Origin: a virus
Virus record (IMG/VR): IMGVR_UViG_3300030090_002627
Location: 1-22,095 of that record
DNA length: 22,095 nt
Direction: 5' to 3' (one strand)
In this document: positions 5,026-14,180 of the stretch, piece after piece
Position numbering within the stretch: position 1 is the first letter of the stretch
Layout of the letters: each line of letters starts with the position of its first letter
Program-made: the position numbers and the translations under genes
Notes under the pieces: generated by a model
Database searches by the model: none
The model's input: the letters and a program-made list of their open reading frames with translations, nothing else
What the model was told of the DNA's origin: nothing

Positions 5026-7494
5026 CTATGTAACGCTTATTTTATATAAATCAAATTGCCCTGCCATACCTTCAGTAGGATTATTTGAACCATGCAGGTT
5101 TGTACCTAAAGCACCATCAGAGTCAGGATAGTATTTTGATGTATGTATACCGAAACCAAATAATTCTTGTGCTTCATCCATGTGAAGTTCAAAACTAAAT
5201 TGTTTAAAGTATCCTGCCATATCCATATAACCACCATGACATGAAATAGAAGTTACTCTATCTCTATTTGTTGTTTGGCTAGTTCCAGTTGTATGCCTAG
5301 CATTAAATATATCTATAACTGCATGATAAGCTGGAAAGTCATCACCTTGAATCACACCAGCATTAGTATCAGTTGCAACTATCATTGACCATTCATCACC
5401 AGAAGCACCAGTGCTATTTCCTGTTCCTAAATTAGTTTCTGTAGACACACCACCTGAACCAACACTTCTACCATGATATCTAACAGTTGAACCTTCAGTT
5501 GTTCCTGTATCTGTATACAATCTTAGATATGGAAATGGAGTACCACTTTGGTTGTATTGACCCATCTGGAGATATATTCTGTAGTTTGCATTTTCTTCTG
5601 TAAATACATTTGAAAATGCATGTGTCATAGTGCTACTTGCACCAAAGTTAGTGCTAGATACAAGGGAATAAGCACCACCACTACCTCCACCAGCGTAAGT
5701 CTTTACATCTGATGCAGGAATGGTTTTCATTGTTCCACCATCATTTACAACGAATCCATCAGCATCTACAACTGTAATAGAACCACCAACTGATGTACCA
5801 CCATCAAGTAAGTTAAGTTCTGCTGCTGTTGATGTAACTGCTGTTCCATTGATTGCTAACTTGTCAGTTACTATATTAAATGTTCCATTGTCTTCTACTC
5901 TTGCTACTTCAGTACCATCTCTTTGTTGGAAGATAATATCTTTTTCGTCAACAACTGGTTTTATAATTACATCACTAGCTGAGTTAGTTATCTTTAATAC
6001 TTCTGTACCACCAGATTGGAAACTAAAATCATTACCTGCTGCATCAAATGTTATATCTGCACCAGAATCTAATGTAATTGGATTAGCGGCTATTGTTAGT
6101 CCAGTTGTGCCATCATGTGTAAATGTAACATCATTACCTGCACCCATGTTTATAACAGATGAATCTGTATTTAAGAATAAATCATTACCAACTTGTACAT
6201 CTGCATTAAACAATGCTTTACCAGCATCACTACCATCTAGTGTAAGGAATGTAGTATCTGCACTACCATCAGTACCTTTAAATATAATGTCAGTGTCATT
6301 ACCTTGTGCATCAATAGTAATGTCACCTGCTGATGTAGCTAGTGTAGATGCTGAATCTCCTACTGCTATATCGTCTAATGCTGTTGCTGCACTTGGAGAG
6401 CTATTTGTTACTGTTATGCCACCATCAGAATTTGAAATGCTTATACCAGTACCTGCTGTAAGAGTTGCTACTGCTGGGCCACTTGTACCACCAATAAGAA
6501 GTTGTCCATTTGTAGACATCGCTGCTGCTGCAACTGTGTCTGTGCCAGAATCTTGTGTAATTAATACAGCTTTGTCTGCTAAAGATGTTGCGTTTGTACC
6601 ACCTTTACTTACAGGAACTGTATCACTAAGAGTTGAACCTGCTGCTGTCACAGTTATTGCTGCTGAACCATCAAAGTCAACACCATTAATTGCTCTAGCT
6701 GTTGCTAGTATTGTTGCTGATGCAGCATTACCAGTTAAAATCTTGGTTGACAAAGTGTCTAGTCCTACTCTTTTAAGGACTCCACCATCTGAATATAATA
6801 ATTCATCTGCATCTGCTAAACCTGAAGTAATTTCTGTTTGACCTGAAATAATATTGTCGTTTAACATTCCTGACTCAACAGCATCTGCTTGTATTGTTGA
6901 AGAACCTGTAACATTTCCTGCACCTGTAAATGATGCAGATGTCCATACGACATCACCTGTCATACCAATAGTTCTACCTGTAGCCAAAGCTGTTGCTGTA
7001 TCTGCGTTACCAGTTACATCTCCTGTAACATCTCCTGTTAGAGGACCTGCAAAAGCATCGGAGGTTACTGTGCCATCAAAGAAAGCATCTTTAAATTCTA
7101 ATGAGCTTGTTCCTAAATCAACATCGTTGTCTGTTACTGGTGCTAGAGCTCCGTCTATTAACTTAATTTGGTCAGCACCTGCTGCTCTAAAAATAATATT
7201 ATTGTCAGTTGCAAAGTCAATGTCATTGTCTGCATCTCTACCAATTACTAATGATGTGTTTAATATTGATGTAGCACCTGTAATTGCTGCTGTCCAGGCT
7301 GGCTTACCACTACTTACTTCTAGTACCTGTCCTGAACTTCCTATTCCAAGTCTTTTTATGACTGTAGAAGAATCAGCATAAGGTATGTCTCCTGTAGCTT
7401 GGCTATCAAATATGTGTCCTGTTCCGTCAGTATGCTCGTACTCGGTCTGAGTCATCTGACTTCCTACCGATTTATGTTGAAACTCATTACTCAT
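5026..7494 (-). CDS. Tail fibre / receptor-binding protein
   Basis: This 822-aa protein is rich in Gly, Thr, Ser, Asp and Ala and contains the classic fibre motif GDVTGDVTGNADTATALATG (about residues 154-173) and a second copy of the style GNAASATILATARAINGVDF. The middle has repeated beta-strand segments such as DITFDAAGNDFSF and DIIFK, typical of a trimeric shaft. From about residue 600 a Gly-rich linker leads to a compositionally different C-terminal domain (SSTNFGASSTMTHAF onward, with HARHTTG-like and YKISV strands), the likely receptor-contact tip. Its ATG overlaps the end of the preceding gene (ATGA). It would sit on the tail or head-tail joint and choose the host. Confidence in the fibre call is high; the receptor is unknown. 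Confidence 0.88.
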   Translation of the reverse strand: MSNEFQHKSVGSQMTQTEYEHTDGTGHIFDSQATGDIPYADSSTVIKRLGIGSSGQVLEVSSGKPAWTAAITGATSILNTSLVIGRDADNDIDFATDNNIIFRAAGADQIKLIDGALAPVTDNDVDLGTSSLEFKDAFFDGTVTSDAFAGPLTGDVTGDVTGNADTATALATGRTIGMTGDVVWTSASFTGAGNVTGSSTIQADAVESGMLNDNIISGQTEITSGLADADELLYSDGGVLKRVGLDTLSTKILTGNAASATILATARAINGVDFDGSAAITVTAAGSTLSDTVPVSKGGTNATSLADKAVLITQDSGTDTVAAAAMSTNGQLLIGGTSGPAVATLTAGTGISISNSDGGITVTNSSPSAATALDDIAVGDSASTLATSAGDITIDAQGNDTDIIFKGTDGSADTTFLTLDGSDAGKALFNADVQVGNDLFLNTDSSVINMGAGNDVTFTHDGTTGLTIAANPITLDSGADITFDAAGNDFSFQSGGTEVLKITNSASDVIIKPVVDEKDIIFQQRDGTEVARVEDNGTFNIVTDKLAINGTAVTSTAAELNLLDGGTSVGGSITVVDADGFVVNDGGTMKTIPASDVKTYAGGGSGGAYSLVSSTNFGASSTMTHAFSNVFTEENANYRIYLQMGQYNQSGTPFPYLRLYTDTGTTEGSTVRYHGRSVGSGGVSTETNLGTGNSTGASGDEWSMIVATDTNAGVIQGDDFPAYHAVIDIFNARHTTGTSQTTNRDRVTSISCHGGYMDMAGYFKQFSFELHMDEAQELFGFGIHTSKYYPDSDGALGTNLHGSNNPTEGMAGQFDLYKISVT

Positions 7495-9986
7495 GTTGTT
7501 TTGACCTCCGTCATTTCTAATGTTATCAATCTTGTTTGATCTGGTGCAACCCCTCTTGTTGCATACACCCTGGAGGATGTCATAGCATCCTGATACTTAA
7601 GATTTACAAAATGTGATGATCCGTCTGGATCTTGTAGTTTTATAAAAGGCTCTTTTCTTAAAGTTTCTAATGTAGAAACATCTGTTGATAATACAGAACT
7701 AGACCTTACTCTTCTTAGTTGCATTGACCTTTTATCTGATAATTTAATAACTGCTGTCCATCTTCTGTAATCGATTGGATTCCATGCAGCGTGAAATACA
7801 AGTGAGTTTATTCTTGGTGATACCGCAATATCATCTGTTGTAAATACAAGCTTAAATCTAATTCTGTCAAAGTTAATCAATGCAGATGCAAAATCACCTA
7901 CAAGAGTTTGGCCTGTAGATGTAATTGTTCCGTCTCCAAATGTATTCCAACCTATATTGTCATTGTCCGTGTCATCGTCTACTTTATAAAATACTTGTAC
8001 ATTTTTACTTGCTGACAAGTTTGAGCCTGTAAGTGTTAGCTTTATCGCTGATTTATTTATGTCAGGATAGTTAAAGTTTACATAAGGTGTATAAAAATCC
8101 CCAGTAAGTCTGTGTTCAATTACAGAGTTAAGTGCAGGGTTTTCGTTTCTTATTGGCATCCTAATTCTAAAAGCTCTAGGCTCTCTATTATTACTGCTAT
8201 CAGTAGAATCATCGTTAATAAGATTACCAAGTACAAATAGGCTTGTTCTTTCCGAACCTTTGAATTTACCCATAGCGTTTATATCTGATACATCAAAACT
8301 TGCAATAGTATGAGGTACATCTTCTGATCGACTACCAGGTTCTTCTTGTTGTGTTCTTACAGATAGAAGTTTGACTGTTCTTGATAGGTTGGCTCCTGAG
8401 AAAGAATAAGGGAAAGTGTACGGGAAACCTGAACTCTCAGATGCTAAATCATCTGCTAGTGCGACAAAGAGGTTATTTCTATCTTGCGTTAGAGCTGTTA
8501 CTCTTCCACCGAATCCTCTGAACGCAGGAGCCTTAAATATATACGATAGATCTGTAAATACATAAGATCCATCAAAGTTTCCAACATCAATTCTAAAAAA
8601 TGCTTGGTCACCACCACCAGCAAATATTGCACCCGATCTACCTTGTGCAGATTTAAAGTTTGAATCGTCTGGAAAAAGGTTTGCTTCTGGTTGTAAATCA
8701 AGAAACTTGTTTGCACTTCTTGAATACTGAAAGAGACCATCTTCTCTTCCTACATACAACCTGTCATTAGCTGAAAATAAATTTGTAATGTCTCTATCTG
8801 AGTCACCACATTTGATTTCACTGCCAAAATTAGCAGTGTCTGATGGATCTGTTGATACGGATATTTGGTTTGCTCTGCTCTTAAATAGAGCTAAATCACC
8901 ACTGGCATTACGAGCTCTTGCAAAAAACTCAGCAAGTCTTCCGTTCCCACTGTTTGTAGAGGGATTTGACCATGTAGTGCCATCGGTGCTTCTTAAATAG
9001 TTTGCACTTGTACCTCTACCTGCATATAAAGCACCATCAAAACTTATTAAGTCTGTGATTGCGAAAGATCCGTCTACATATACTGCGTTCCATAATTCAT
9101 CTGTGTCATCCCATTTATAGATTGCTCTACCACAAGCTGCGTAAATATTACTGCTAAACTCTTGTGGTTCTGTCCATGTTGTGCCACCTTCTGGAAAAAA
9201 TGCTAAATCATCAATGGCAAAAACATCTCCACTTGTAGACAAAGTTATTCTTACTTTTAGACTTGATGCACTTCCGTTAACAGTTATGTTGGTTTGAGAT
9301 GCAGCAAAAGCTGATGTGCTTGTTATTTCATCACCTGATGCAGTAGCAGCAGAGTCTACAATCTGTATCTTTGCATTACCTGAACCAGATATTCTTCGTA
9401 AATATACATGAGCAAAAACTTTTTTACTTTGAAATAATGTCGGACTGTTTATAGTTTGCTCTATGTATCCACCATTTGCAGTCGCTGTTATCTGACCACC
9501 TCGGTTACCATTTTTTACATAAGTTGTTTGAGATGTAAGGGTAGCATTGTTAGTTGCATAATCTGTTAAATCAAAAGAACTATCACTTGCAACCTGTTCA
9601 AATCTTCCGTTTCTTATCAATATGTCAGTTTCATCTTGCAGGTATCCAAGTACAAGTTCACCTCTAAACATACCAAGAACACCATCTGAGTATCCGTACC
9701 TTGCTCTTGCCCTGTTTGCTTCTGTTGCAGTTCCGAACCTAGATATTGTTGATGCACCAAATCCTCTATGCCAAGAGTCTTGATCAAGAACCAATCCTAT
9801 GTCAGGAGATTGCTGCTGGTAGTTTGCTGAGTCGCTTACCTGTCTTGGAGGTGCAGGTGACACATGATCTATTCTCCATCCTCCAGGCACATTCGGTGCA
9901 TCTCTATATAGTTTGAGCCCTACTTTATTAGTAGAACCATCTGTTTTGCTTAATACAATATCTGAACTATACGGAGCTGTTGACAT
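7491..9986 (-). CDS. Tail (nozzle-like) protein with beta-propeller and carbohydrate-binding-like insert
   Basis: This 831-aa protein starts MSTAPYSSDIVLS with GGAGG six bases upstream. After about 120 residues, a jelly-roll-like segment (about 122-266) begins DILIRNGRFEQ and ends DVFAIDDLAFFPEGG, the usual frame of family 4/9-type carbohydrate-binding modules. Residues of about 268-530 contain repeats such as AIYKWDDTDELWN, LYAGRGTS and LYVGREDGLFQYS, typical of propeller blades. The C-terminal 250 residues are beta-rich. T7-like podoviruses have a tail nozzle (gp12) of similar length with a propeller, and this gene follows the adaptor-like gene as gp12 follows gp11, so a nozzle is likely. 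Homology by sequence is not evident. Confidence 0.65.
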   Translation of the reverse strand: MSTAPYSSDIVLSKTDGSTNKVGLKLYRDAPNVPGGWRIDHVSPAPPRQVSDSANYQQQSPDIGLVLDQDSWHRGFGASTISRFGTATEANRARARYGYSDGVLGMFRGELVLGYLQDETDILIRNGRFEQVASDSSFDLTDYATNNATLTSQTTYVKNGNRGGQITATANGGYIEQTINSPTLFQSKKVFAHVYLRRISGSGNAKIQIVDSAATASGDEITSTSAFAASQTNITVNGSASSLKVRITLSTSGDVFAIDDLAFFPEGGTTWTEPQEFSSNIYAACGRAIYKWDDTDELWNAVYVDGSFAITDLISFDGALYAGRGTSANYLRSTDGTTWSNPSTNSGNGRLAEFFARARNASGDLALFKSRANQISVSTDPSDTANFGSEIKCGDSDRDITNLFSANDRLYVGREDGLFQYSRSANKFLDLQPEANLFPDDSNFKSAQGRSGAIFAGGGDQAFFRIDVGNFDGSYVFTDLSYIFKAPAFRGFGGRVTALTQDRNNLFVALADDLASESSGFPYTFPYSFSGANLSRTVKLLSVRTQQEEPGSRSEDVPHTIASFDVSDINAMGKFKGSERTSLFVLGNLINDDSTDSSNNREPRAFRIRMPIRNENPALNSVIEHRLTGDFYTPYVNFNYPDINKSAIKLTLTGSNLSASKNVQVFYKVDDDTDNDNIGWNTFGDGTITSTGQTLVGDFASALINFDRIRFKLVFTTDDIAVSPRINSLVFHAAWNPIDYRRWTAVIKLSDKRSMQLRRVRSSSVLSTDVSTLETLRKEPFIKLQDPDGSSHFVNLKYQDAMTSSRVYATRGVAPDQTRLITLEMTEVKTT

Positions 9987-11323
9987 TAGTAACCTCCGTT
10001 AAGACTGCTTACAACACCTTTCTTCAAAGCTAAAGGTGCCATACCACCATGACCTTGGTTTACAAGGTTCTGAAAGTGTGTCTGTCTTCTCTGTGCAGCA
10101 TTTAAATCTGCTATGTCTAGTTGATCTATGTCTTGTTGAAACCACAATGCTGCTGCTTGATTTATTAATAATCTTGCTTGTTGTTGGTCTATTTCCATTG
10201 TGTCTGAGCCAGAGGACACGGAAGAAAGCAAACCCATTCCTCTGACATGCAGACTTCTATCACTATTAGAGATAGAACTTTTTATAACTATGGTGTCGCC
10301 TTCTTCTCTCCAGTCAAGCAAAGGAGCTCCAAGTAAACTAGGTACTTCACTTTGTCCTGCTGTTGCTACCATTTCGTCTGCATAGAAAACGAAAGCATCA
10401 GAGTCACTTGTTACATGAAGACCAACTTTTATACTTGTGTCTAAGTCTTTTGCATCTAGTGTGTGGGTAAGTCTTTCCCATCCACCTCCAGAGTGGGTAG
10501 TTCCTGTTGATATGGAATCTGAATCAATCTGTATTGCAGCAGATATTCTGCTTGCAGTTTTAGAATATACCCATATACCTACATTTATTTCTTCACCTTT
10601 GTAATTAGTTCCGCTAGGTACTGTAAGTAAAGCTGTGTTAACCGCACTTGCCTGTACTTGAAACTGTGCTGAATTAGAGCCCGCAAACACCATGTAGTTA
10701 TCTGGTGATGTAGTTTCTTGTTCTTGAGTAATACTTGTAAAGTTTGAGTTTACCCAGTCAGCAGGTGTAGTTGAGTCTGTCCATGTTTCAAAGTCACAGT
10801 TTAGTGTGTTTACAATATTGTTTCCGTAACTTTGAGCATCTATTCTTGACTCTTCATATATCTGTCTTACATATCCTGGTGCAATAGATGAAGGCCTTGC
10901 ATACTTGTTCTGTGTGTCTGCCAGGCATAAAGTTCTGTCGTTTATTTCTTTGTATAGTCTTGGAAATACATTGAACCTTGCATCATTAAGAGAATCTCTT
11001 AGTTGATCAGGGTCATATCTGTAAATCTCAAATGTAGCCTGTGTGCTGCTATCTGATGTCAAAGCAGTACCTGATACAGTGATTGTGCCAGAACTCGCTG
11101 TATAGTCCGTTACACGCCTTACAGTGTCATCATTGTTAGCACTTGTTATCTTTATAAATGTGTCATTTAGTGCATCATCATTGTTAAAACCAGAATCAGT
11201 AAGTTCCGTAGATACTACTGATGTGTTTGCTGCAATAGCAGTCGTAGTAGTAAAAGAACCAATAAAGGCTCCAATAGCTCTACCAAACTGTGGTAATAAA
11301 TTATCAAGTGTTGTTGTTGCCAC
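9986..11323 (-). CDS. Adaptor/neck-like structural protein with carbohydrate-binding-like insert
   Basis: The 445-aa product begins MATTTLDNLLPQFGRAIG. It has a beta region to about residue 100, then helices around DPDQLRDSLNDARFNVFPRL (104-123), an insert (about 172-322) resembling a carbohydrate-binding jelly roll (NCDFETWTDS to FVFYADEMVA), and a helical C-terminus with ALWFQQDIDQLDIADLNAAQ. The flanking helical parts suit a head-tail adaptor, and the position before the nozzle-like gene agrees. It starts with GTG, whose G is also the last base of the preceding TAG stop. The role is inferred from architecture and order, not from clear family identity. Confidence 0.6.
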   Translation of the reverse strand: MATTTLDNLLPQFGRAIGAFIGSFTTTTAIAANTSVVSTELTDSGFNNDDALNDTFIKITSANNDDTVRRVTDYTASSGTITVSGTALTSDSSTQATFEIYRYDPDQLRDSLNDARFNVFPRLYKEINDRTLCLADTQNKYARPSSIAPGYVRQIYEESRIDAQSYGNNIVNTLNCDFETWTDSTTPADWVNSNFTSITQEQETTSPDNYMVFAGSNSAQFQVQASAVNTALLTVPSGTNYKGEEINVGIWVYSKTASRISAAIQIDSDSISTGTTHSGGGWERLTHTLDAKDLDTSIKVGLHVTSDSDAFVFYADEMVATAGQSEVPSLLGAPLLDWREEGDTIVIKSSISNSDRSLHVRGMGLLSSVSSGSDTMEIDQQQARLLINQAAALWFQQDIDQLDIADLNAAQRRQTHFQNLVNQGHGGMAPLALKKGVVSSLNGGY

Positions 11324-11781
11324 TATACAGGTATCTCCGATGTGCGACCATCACGATCCACTCTTATCTTGAGAGGTCTAGTAAGGCCACTTTGTTCTGT
11401 TTTCATAAATAGATAATCGGTTGCAATATGCTGACCAGTGTTATCTACAATCTTAAACTGCTGCATTACAGGCATTCTGCTTGCCATTTTATTTACAGCC
11501 ATCTTAAGTTTATGTTCTTCTACAGAAGATCCGTTATCTTCTTCTCTCTGTTTCCGAACTTCCTCATAAACCCTTTCTCCTGCTTTGGTGTCTCCAGAAT
11601 GTTTGTTTGCTAAGTCACCTGCAATCTGTGCGTGTGACTCAACATCTCCATATCCAATCTTACCTTCAGGGATTACCATCTTCATTTTTTTACCATCTTT
11701 TTCAACAGTATGTTCTGAGACGGCAATCTCAGGTTTATCTCTAAAAATATTATTATTGTTAGACTTAGTATACTTTCCCAT
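11323..11781 (-). CDS. 152-aa structural-region protein of unknown function
   Basis: The protein starts MGKYTKSNNNNIFRDKP and is charged throughout. KKMKMVIPEGKIGYGDVESH precedes a helical section SGDTKAGERVYEEVRKQREE, and the C-terminus is beta-like (QQFKIVDNTGQHIATDYLF). It has no signal peptide or membrane span. It is joined to both neighbours by one-base overlaps, and no ribosome binding site precedes its ATG, so its translation probably depends on the gene before it. Position between decoration-like and adaptor-like genes suggests a minor head or neck part. Confidence 0.65.
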   Translation of the reverse strand: MGKYTKSNNNNIFRDKPEIAVSEHTVEKDGKKMKMVIPEGKIGYGDVESHAQIAGDLANKHSGDTKAGERVYEEVRKQREEDNGSSVEEHKLKMAVNKMASRMPVMQQFKIVDNTGQHIATDYLFMKTEQSGLTRPLKIRVDRDGRTSEIPV

Positions 11782-12083
11782 TATTTACTAATTCTAATGC
11801 CGTGAAGACCACTGCTGTCTACACCATAAGCTACATTGACAACTGCACTTGTGCTTGTGTCTCTGATTAACTGTATTTGGTCTAAAGTGTCTTCTCCGTA
11901 AATTTCTAAAAATTCTCCGTTTGATACGAGAACTCCATTTGTTCCTGTTGGTGCTGTACCATCGTGCCTTACTCTGATTGCTGCTGTTTCAATACTCATA
12001 ACTGCATAGTTCGTACCATCTGGAACAGTCAAAGATACTGCTGTACCTGCAACTGTTTTATTGACTTCGCTTCCTAATGCCAT
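11781..12083 (-). CDS. Small beta-rich virion protein, decoration-like
   Basis: The 100-aa product is almost all beta: VAGTAVSLTVPDGTNYAVMS, then IETAAIRVRHDGTAPTGTNG and IQLIRDTSTSAVVNVAYG. The pattern 'xxAAIRxRxDGTxPT' is common in small phage proteins found beside capsid genes (from memory). GAGGAGAAAAT lies directly before the ATG. The hairpin at 12100-12148 lies just upstream, so expression may be tuned there. A capsid-decoration or head-surface role is likely but not certain. Confidence 0.6.
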   Translation of the reverse strand: MALGSEVNKTVAGTAVSLTVPDGTNYAVMSIETAAIRVRHDGTAPTGTNGVLVSNGEFLEIYGEDTLDQIQLIRDTSTSAVVNVAYGVDSSGLHGIRISK

Positions 12084-12099
12084 ATTTTCTCCTCATGCA

Positions 12100-12148
12100 G
12101 TGAGGGTCAAGGGAATTAAATTTCCGTAACTTTAACTCAGACCCTCAC
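12100..12148 (-). promoter_or_regulatory. Long hairpin in the gap between two small virion genes
   Basis: GTGAGGGTC (12100-12108) and GACCCTCAC (12140-12148) are a perfect 9-bp inverted repeat with a 31-base interval. A short inner pairing GGAA/TTCC is possible within it. Read on the minus strand, the hairpin is followed by the ribosome binding site GAGGAG and not by a T-tract, so it does not look like an intrinsic terminator. It may be an RNA-processing site, an mRNA-stability element or a partial terminator. It occupies the 81-base gap 12084-12164, which holds no gene. Confidence 0.6.
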
Positions 12149-12164
12149 CACAACTATTCATTTA

Positions 12165-12554
12165 TTATGCGTCAGATCCAGCTATGCCGATCCATCCGTT
12201 AGTCGCACCAGTCCAGTAGCAGACTGCTGTTTCATTTTGGGTTGGAGTCATAATTGTACCTGTAGTAGATGAACCATTCCATCCTCTCACAGTGATTACT
12301 TCTGCTGCATCAGCAGTGTTGCTGATTACAAAGAATCCACCTTGAGTGTCTGCGTATCTGTCTGTACCTGCATCACCCGTACCTTCAGAGTTGATGTCTG
12401 TAGTAAGAGTTCTCATGTCAGGCAGATCTACATTTCTTGCAGAACCTCCTGGGTCTAAGAATTGAAATTTAGCATCTGTAACGGCTAAGCTCTTAGCTCC
12501 AGATAGAGTCTCTGCATTGGATGATTCATACTTGTTACCCATAGTGTTACTCAT
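12165..12554 (-). CDS. Capsid decoration/head-fibre-like protein
   Basis: This 129-aa protein starts MSNTMGNKYESSNAETL. Then FLDPGGSARNVDLPD leads to GGFFVISNTADAAEVITVRG and a final NETAVCYWTGATNGWIGIAG. The order LDPGG...R.v.LP, then F.v.N.ad.aE.itV, then ...C.g..W is the shape of a beta domain common in marine phage decoration proteins, from memory. GGAG lies nine bases before the chosen ATG; a second ATG four codons on is possible. It overlaps the end of the preceding gene by eight bases. It probably binds the outside of the capsid. Confidence 0.65.
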   Translation of the reverse strand: MSNTMGNKYESSNAETLSGAKSLAVTDAKFQFLDPGGSARNVDLPDMRTLTTDINSEGTGDAGTDRYADTQGGFFVISNTADAAEVITVRGWNGSSTTGTIMTPTQNETAVCYWTGATNGWIGIAGSDA

Positions 12555-12945
12555 CTTTTAGGTCTCCTATTTTATTTTCAAGTTTTTTATCAAGTGTTGG
12601 TTTCTCCGTTTCCATCTTGGGGAGCTGCTCTTTCTTCTGCGATCTCTGAGGTGCTTCAACCTTTTTAGGGAGCTCCATCAGTCCGCCTTTCTCAAGATAC
12701 CCAACGATGCTCTCTGGAAACATCCTGACTTTGGTTTTGTCCATCCTAACAAGATTACCTTTAAGGTCTCTTGTAGGCAGGTATATGTAAGCCATGGTAG
12801 GATCGTTCTCTGTCCACTCAGGAGTTGGCAACTCGTCTAACTTCTGCTCTTTCAGATAATTCTTAAGAGTTTCGTTCCACTTGTTGTCAAATTTGATTTC
12901 TTTAACAATCGTATTCCATCTGTCTAATTGAACTGTAGTAGTCAT
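12547..12945 (-). CDS. 132-aa protein of unknown function in the head block
   Basis: The first 90 residues look folded (WNTIVKEIKFDNKWNETLKN, then TMAYIYLPTRDLKGNLVRMD and MFPESIVGYLEKGGLMELP). The last 40 residues are a Lys/Glu-rich tail with KKVEAPQRSQKKEQLPKMET. The ATG overlaps the preceding stop (ATGA). The gene sits just after a small basic protein and before the decoration-like gene, suggesting a minor virion or head-completion part. No family was recognised. Confidence 0.65.
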   Translation of the reverse strand: MTTTVQLDRWNTIVKEIKFDNKWNETLKNYLKEQKLDELPTPEWTENDPTMAYIYLPTRDLKGNLVRMDKTKVRMFPESIVGYLEKGGLMELPKKVEAPQRSQKKEQLPKMETEKPTLDKKLENKIGDLKDE

Positions 12946-13262
12946 TTCTTTCTACCTCTCCTACCTCTTCTGCGTTTCCCAGCTTTAACTTGACCCAAAG
13001 GAGCAACCCTTTCAGTCAAACTGGAAGACGGAGAACCAATTATTTCTTTTTCTGTTTTGACAAATGCTGGTATCCATTTGCCAGTGAAAACTAAATTTTC
13101 ACCACTGAGCTTTGATTGTCTTTTCATCTTAGATAAGTAGTGACCAACCCTGTCGGTTTTTACCTTGAAGGGATCTCCACTTATAGAATCAAAGATAGTT
13201 GTGTATAGATGATCGTCATTATTCTCAATCTTCTTTACATAATAATCTTGCTCAGTAGTCAT
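12942..13262 (-). CDS. 106-aa protein with arginine/lysine tail, behind the capsid gene
   Basis: The product starts MTTEQDYYVKKIENNDDHLY, with beta-like stretches YTTIFDSISGDPFKVKTDRV and ENLVFTGKWIPAFVKTEKEI. It ends in a very basic tail KAGKRRRGRRGRKK. GGAG lies five bases before the ATG. It is the first gene after the capsid gene. The basic tail could touch the packaged DNA or the capsid interior, but this is a guess from charge and position. Confidence 0.65.
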   Translation of the reverse strand: MTTEQDYYVKKIENNDDHLYTTIFDSISGDPFKVKTDRVGHYLSKMKRQSKLSGENLVFTGKWIPAFVKTEKEIIGSPSSSLTERVAPLGQVKAGKRRRGRRGRKK

Positions 13263-13270
13263 TCAGTCTC

Positions 13271-14167
13271 CTATAGTGCGTCTGCCGCACCTAGCATTTC
13301 AACACCCCAAGGGTCAGCTACTTCAGCTTCTCCCCATTCACCAACCATTACCATTTCTGTACCTCTTAATGAAGCATCTCTTTCTTCTTCAGCTTCCATT
13401 TCGTGAGCCATAGCCAAAGCTAAAGCCTGTGGAACGAAGATAGCACCCTTAGCGTCTCCAGAGCTGTCTCTTCCAATTACACCTGATTGGTATACTGGAA
13501 CACCGAAAGCTCTTTCGTTACCTCGGAAGTAGTTCTGAATAACTTCTGCTGTAATTCCTTCTGGAATTGGTTGAGCAGCCATACCTGAACCACCTGCTTG
13601 GATAGATGATACTTCTTGTACAAATCTTCTGATGTGTTCTGGGTGCATTACTGCATTTGGTGTACCAGGAGCCATACCAAAAGATGAGTTGTTGTCAGTT
13701 TTTAAGAAAGATACTGCACCTGCAATATCTCTGTAAGTTAAGTTACTTCCTGCACTTCCGATAGAGTTTGAAAAACCATCGAATAGAGTGATAAGGTCGT
13801 CTTCAAGTAATCTACCTAAAGCTCCACCTTGTACATCTCCAACATGAGAAAGTATGTCTTCGTTATTTTGTCTAGTTAGTCTGTCAGATACGAATGTAAG
13901 TATTCCGTGTTCAGAAGAAGTTATGCTAGTCACTGTTACAGATAATTGTTGAGGAGTTGTTATGTCCACACCTTCTGATAAAGCTGCTGCATCGTTTCTA
14001 CCCCAGATAGGGATGTTAACTTGTTTAGAACCTTGAGGAATATCATACCTAGACACCAACTGGTTTGTAGGACCAGCAGGTTCAATGTTAGCAATCGCTG
14101 CTGCGATCACAATGCTAGATTGATCTGATAGACTAGAACTTGACGATAAAGTCAATCCTGTTGCCAT
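13271..14167 (-). CDS. Major capsid protein
   Basis: The 298-aa product has a Ser-rich N-terminal arm, then QLVSRYDIPQGSKQVNIPIW and VDITTPQQLSVTVTSITSSE. Helical RQNNEDILSHVGDVQGGALG and LLEDDLITLFDGFS follow, then MHPEHIRRFVQEV and the C-terminal PVYQSGVIGRDSSGDAKGAI and VGEWGEAEVADPWGVEM. This order of an arm, an early beta section, a spine-like helix and a closing beta section suits HK97-fold capsid proteins. AAGGA precedes the ATG. It follows directly after the scaffold-like gene, the standard order. No head-protease gene is visible nearby. The capsid role is well supported; the exact family was not identified. Confidence 0.82.
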   Translation of the reverse strand: MATGLTLSSSSSLSDQSSIVIAAAIANIEPAGPTNQLVSRYDIPQGSKQVNIPIWGRNDAAALSEGVDITTPQQLSVTVTSITSSEHGILTFVSDRLTRQNNEDILSHVGDVQGGALGRLLEDDLITLFDGFSNSIGSAGSNLTYRDIAGAVSFLKTDNNSSFGMAPGTPNAVMHPEHIRRFVQEVSSIQAGGSGMAAQPIPEGITAEVIQNYFRGNERAFGVPVYQSGVIGRDSSGDAKGAIFVPQALALAMAHEMEAEEERDASLRGTEMVMVGEWGEAEVADPWGVEMLGAADAL

Positions 14168-14180
14168 TATTTATCCTTCT

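Noticed and set aside
5720-6841. A 373-codon plus-strand open frame across the tail-fibre gene
   Set aside because: It is antisense to a clear fibre gene whose biased codons (Gly, Thr, Asp, Ala) keep the opposite strand open. The translation is a Ser/Val/Pro/Ala low-complexity string without domains or a ribosome binding site.
6854-7381. A second long plus-strand open frame opposite the fibre gene
   Set aside because: Same cause as the larger antisense frame: Ala/Val/Ser/Pro composition mirrored from the fibre repeats, with no start signal.
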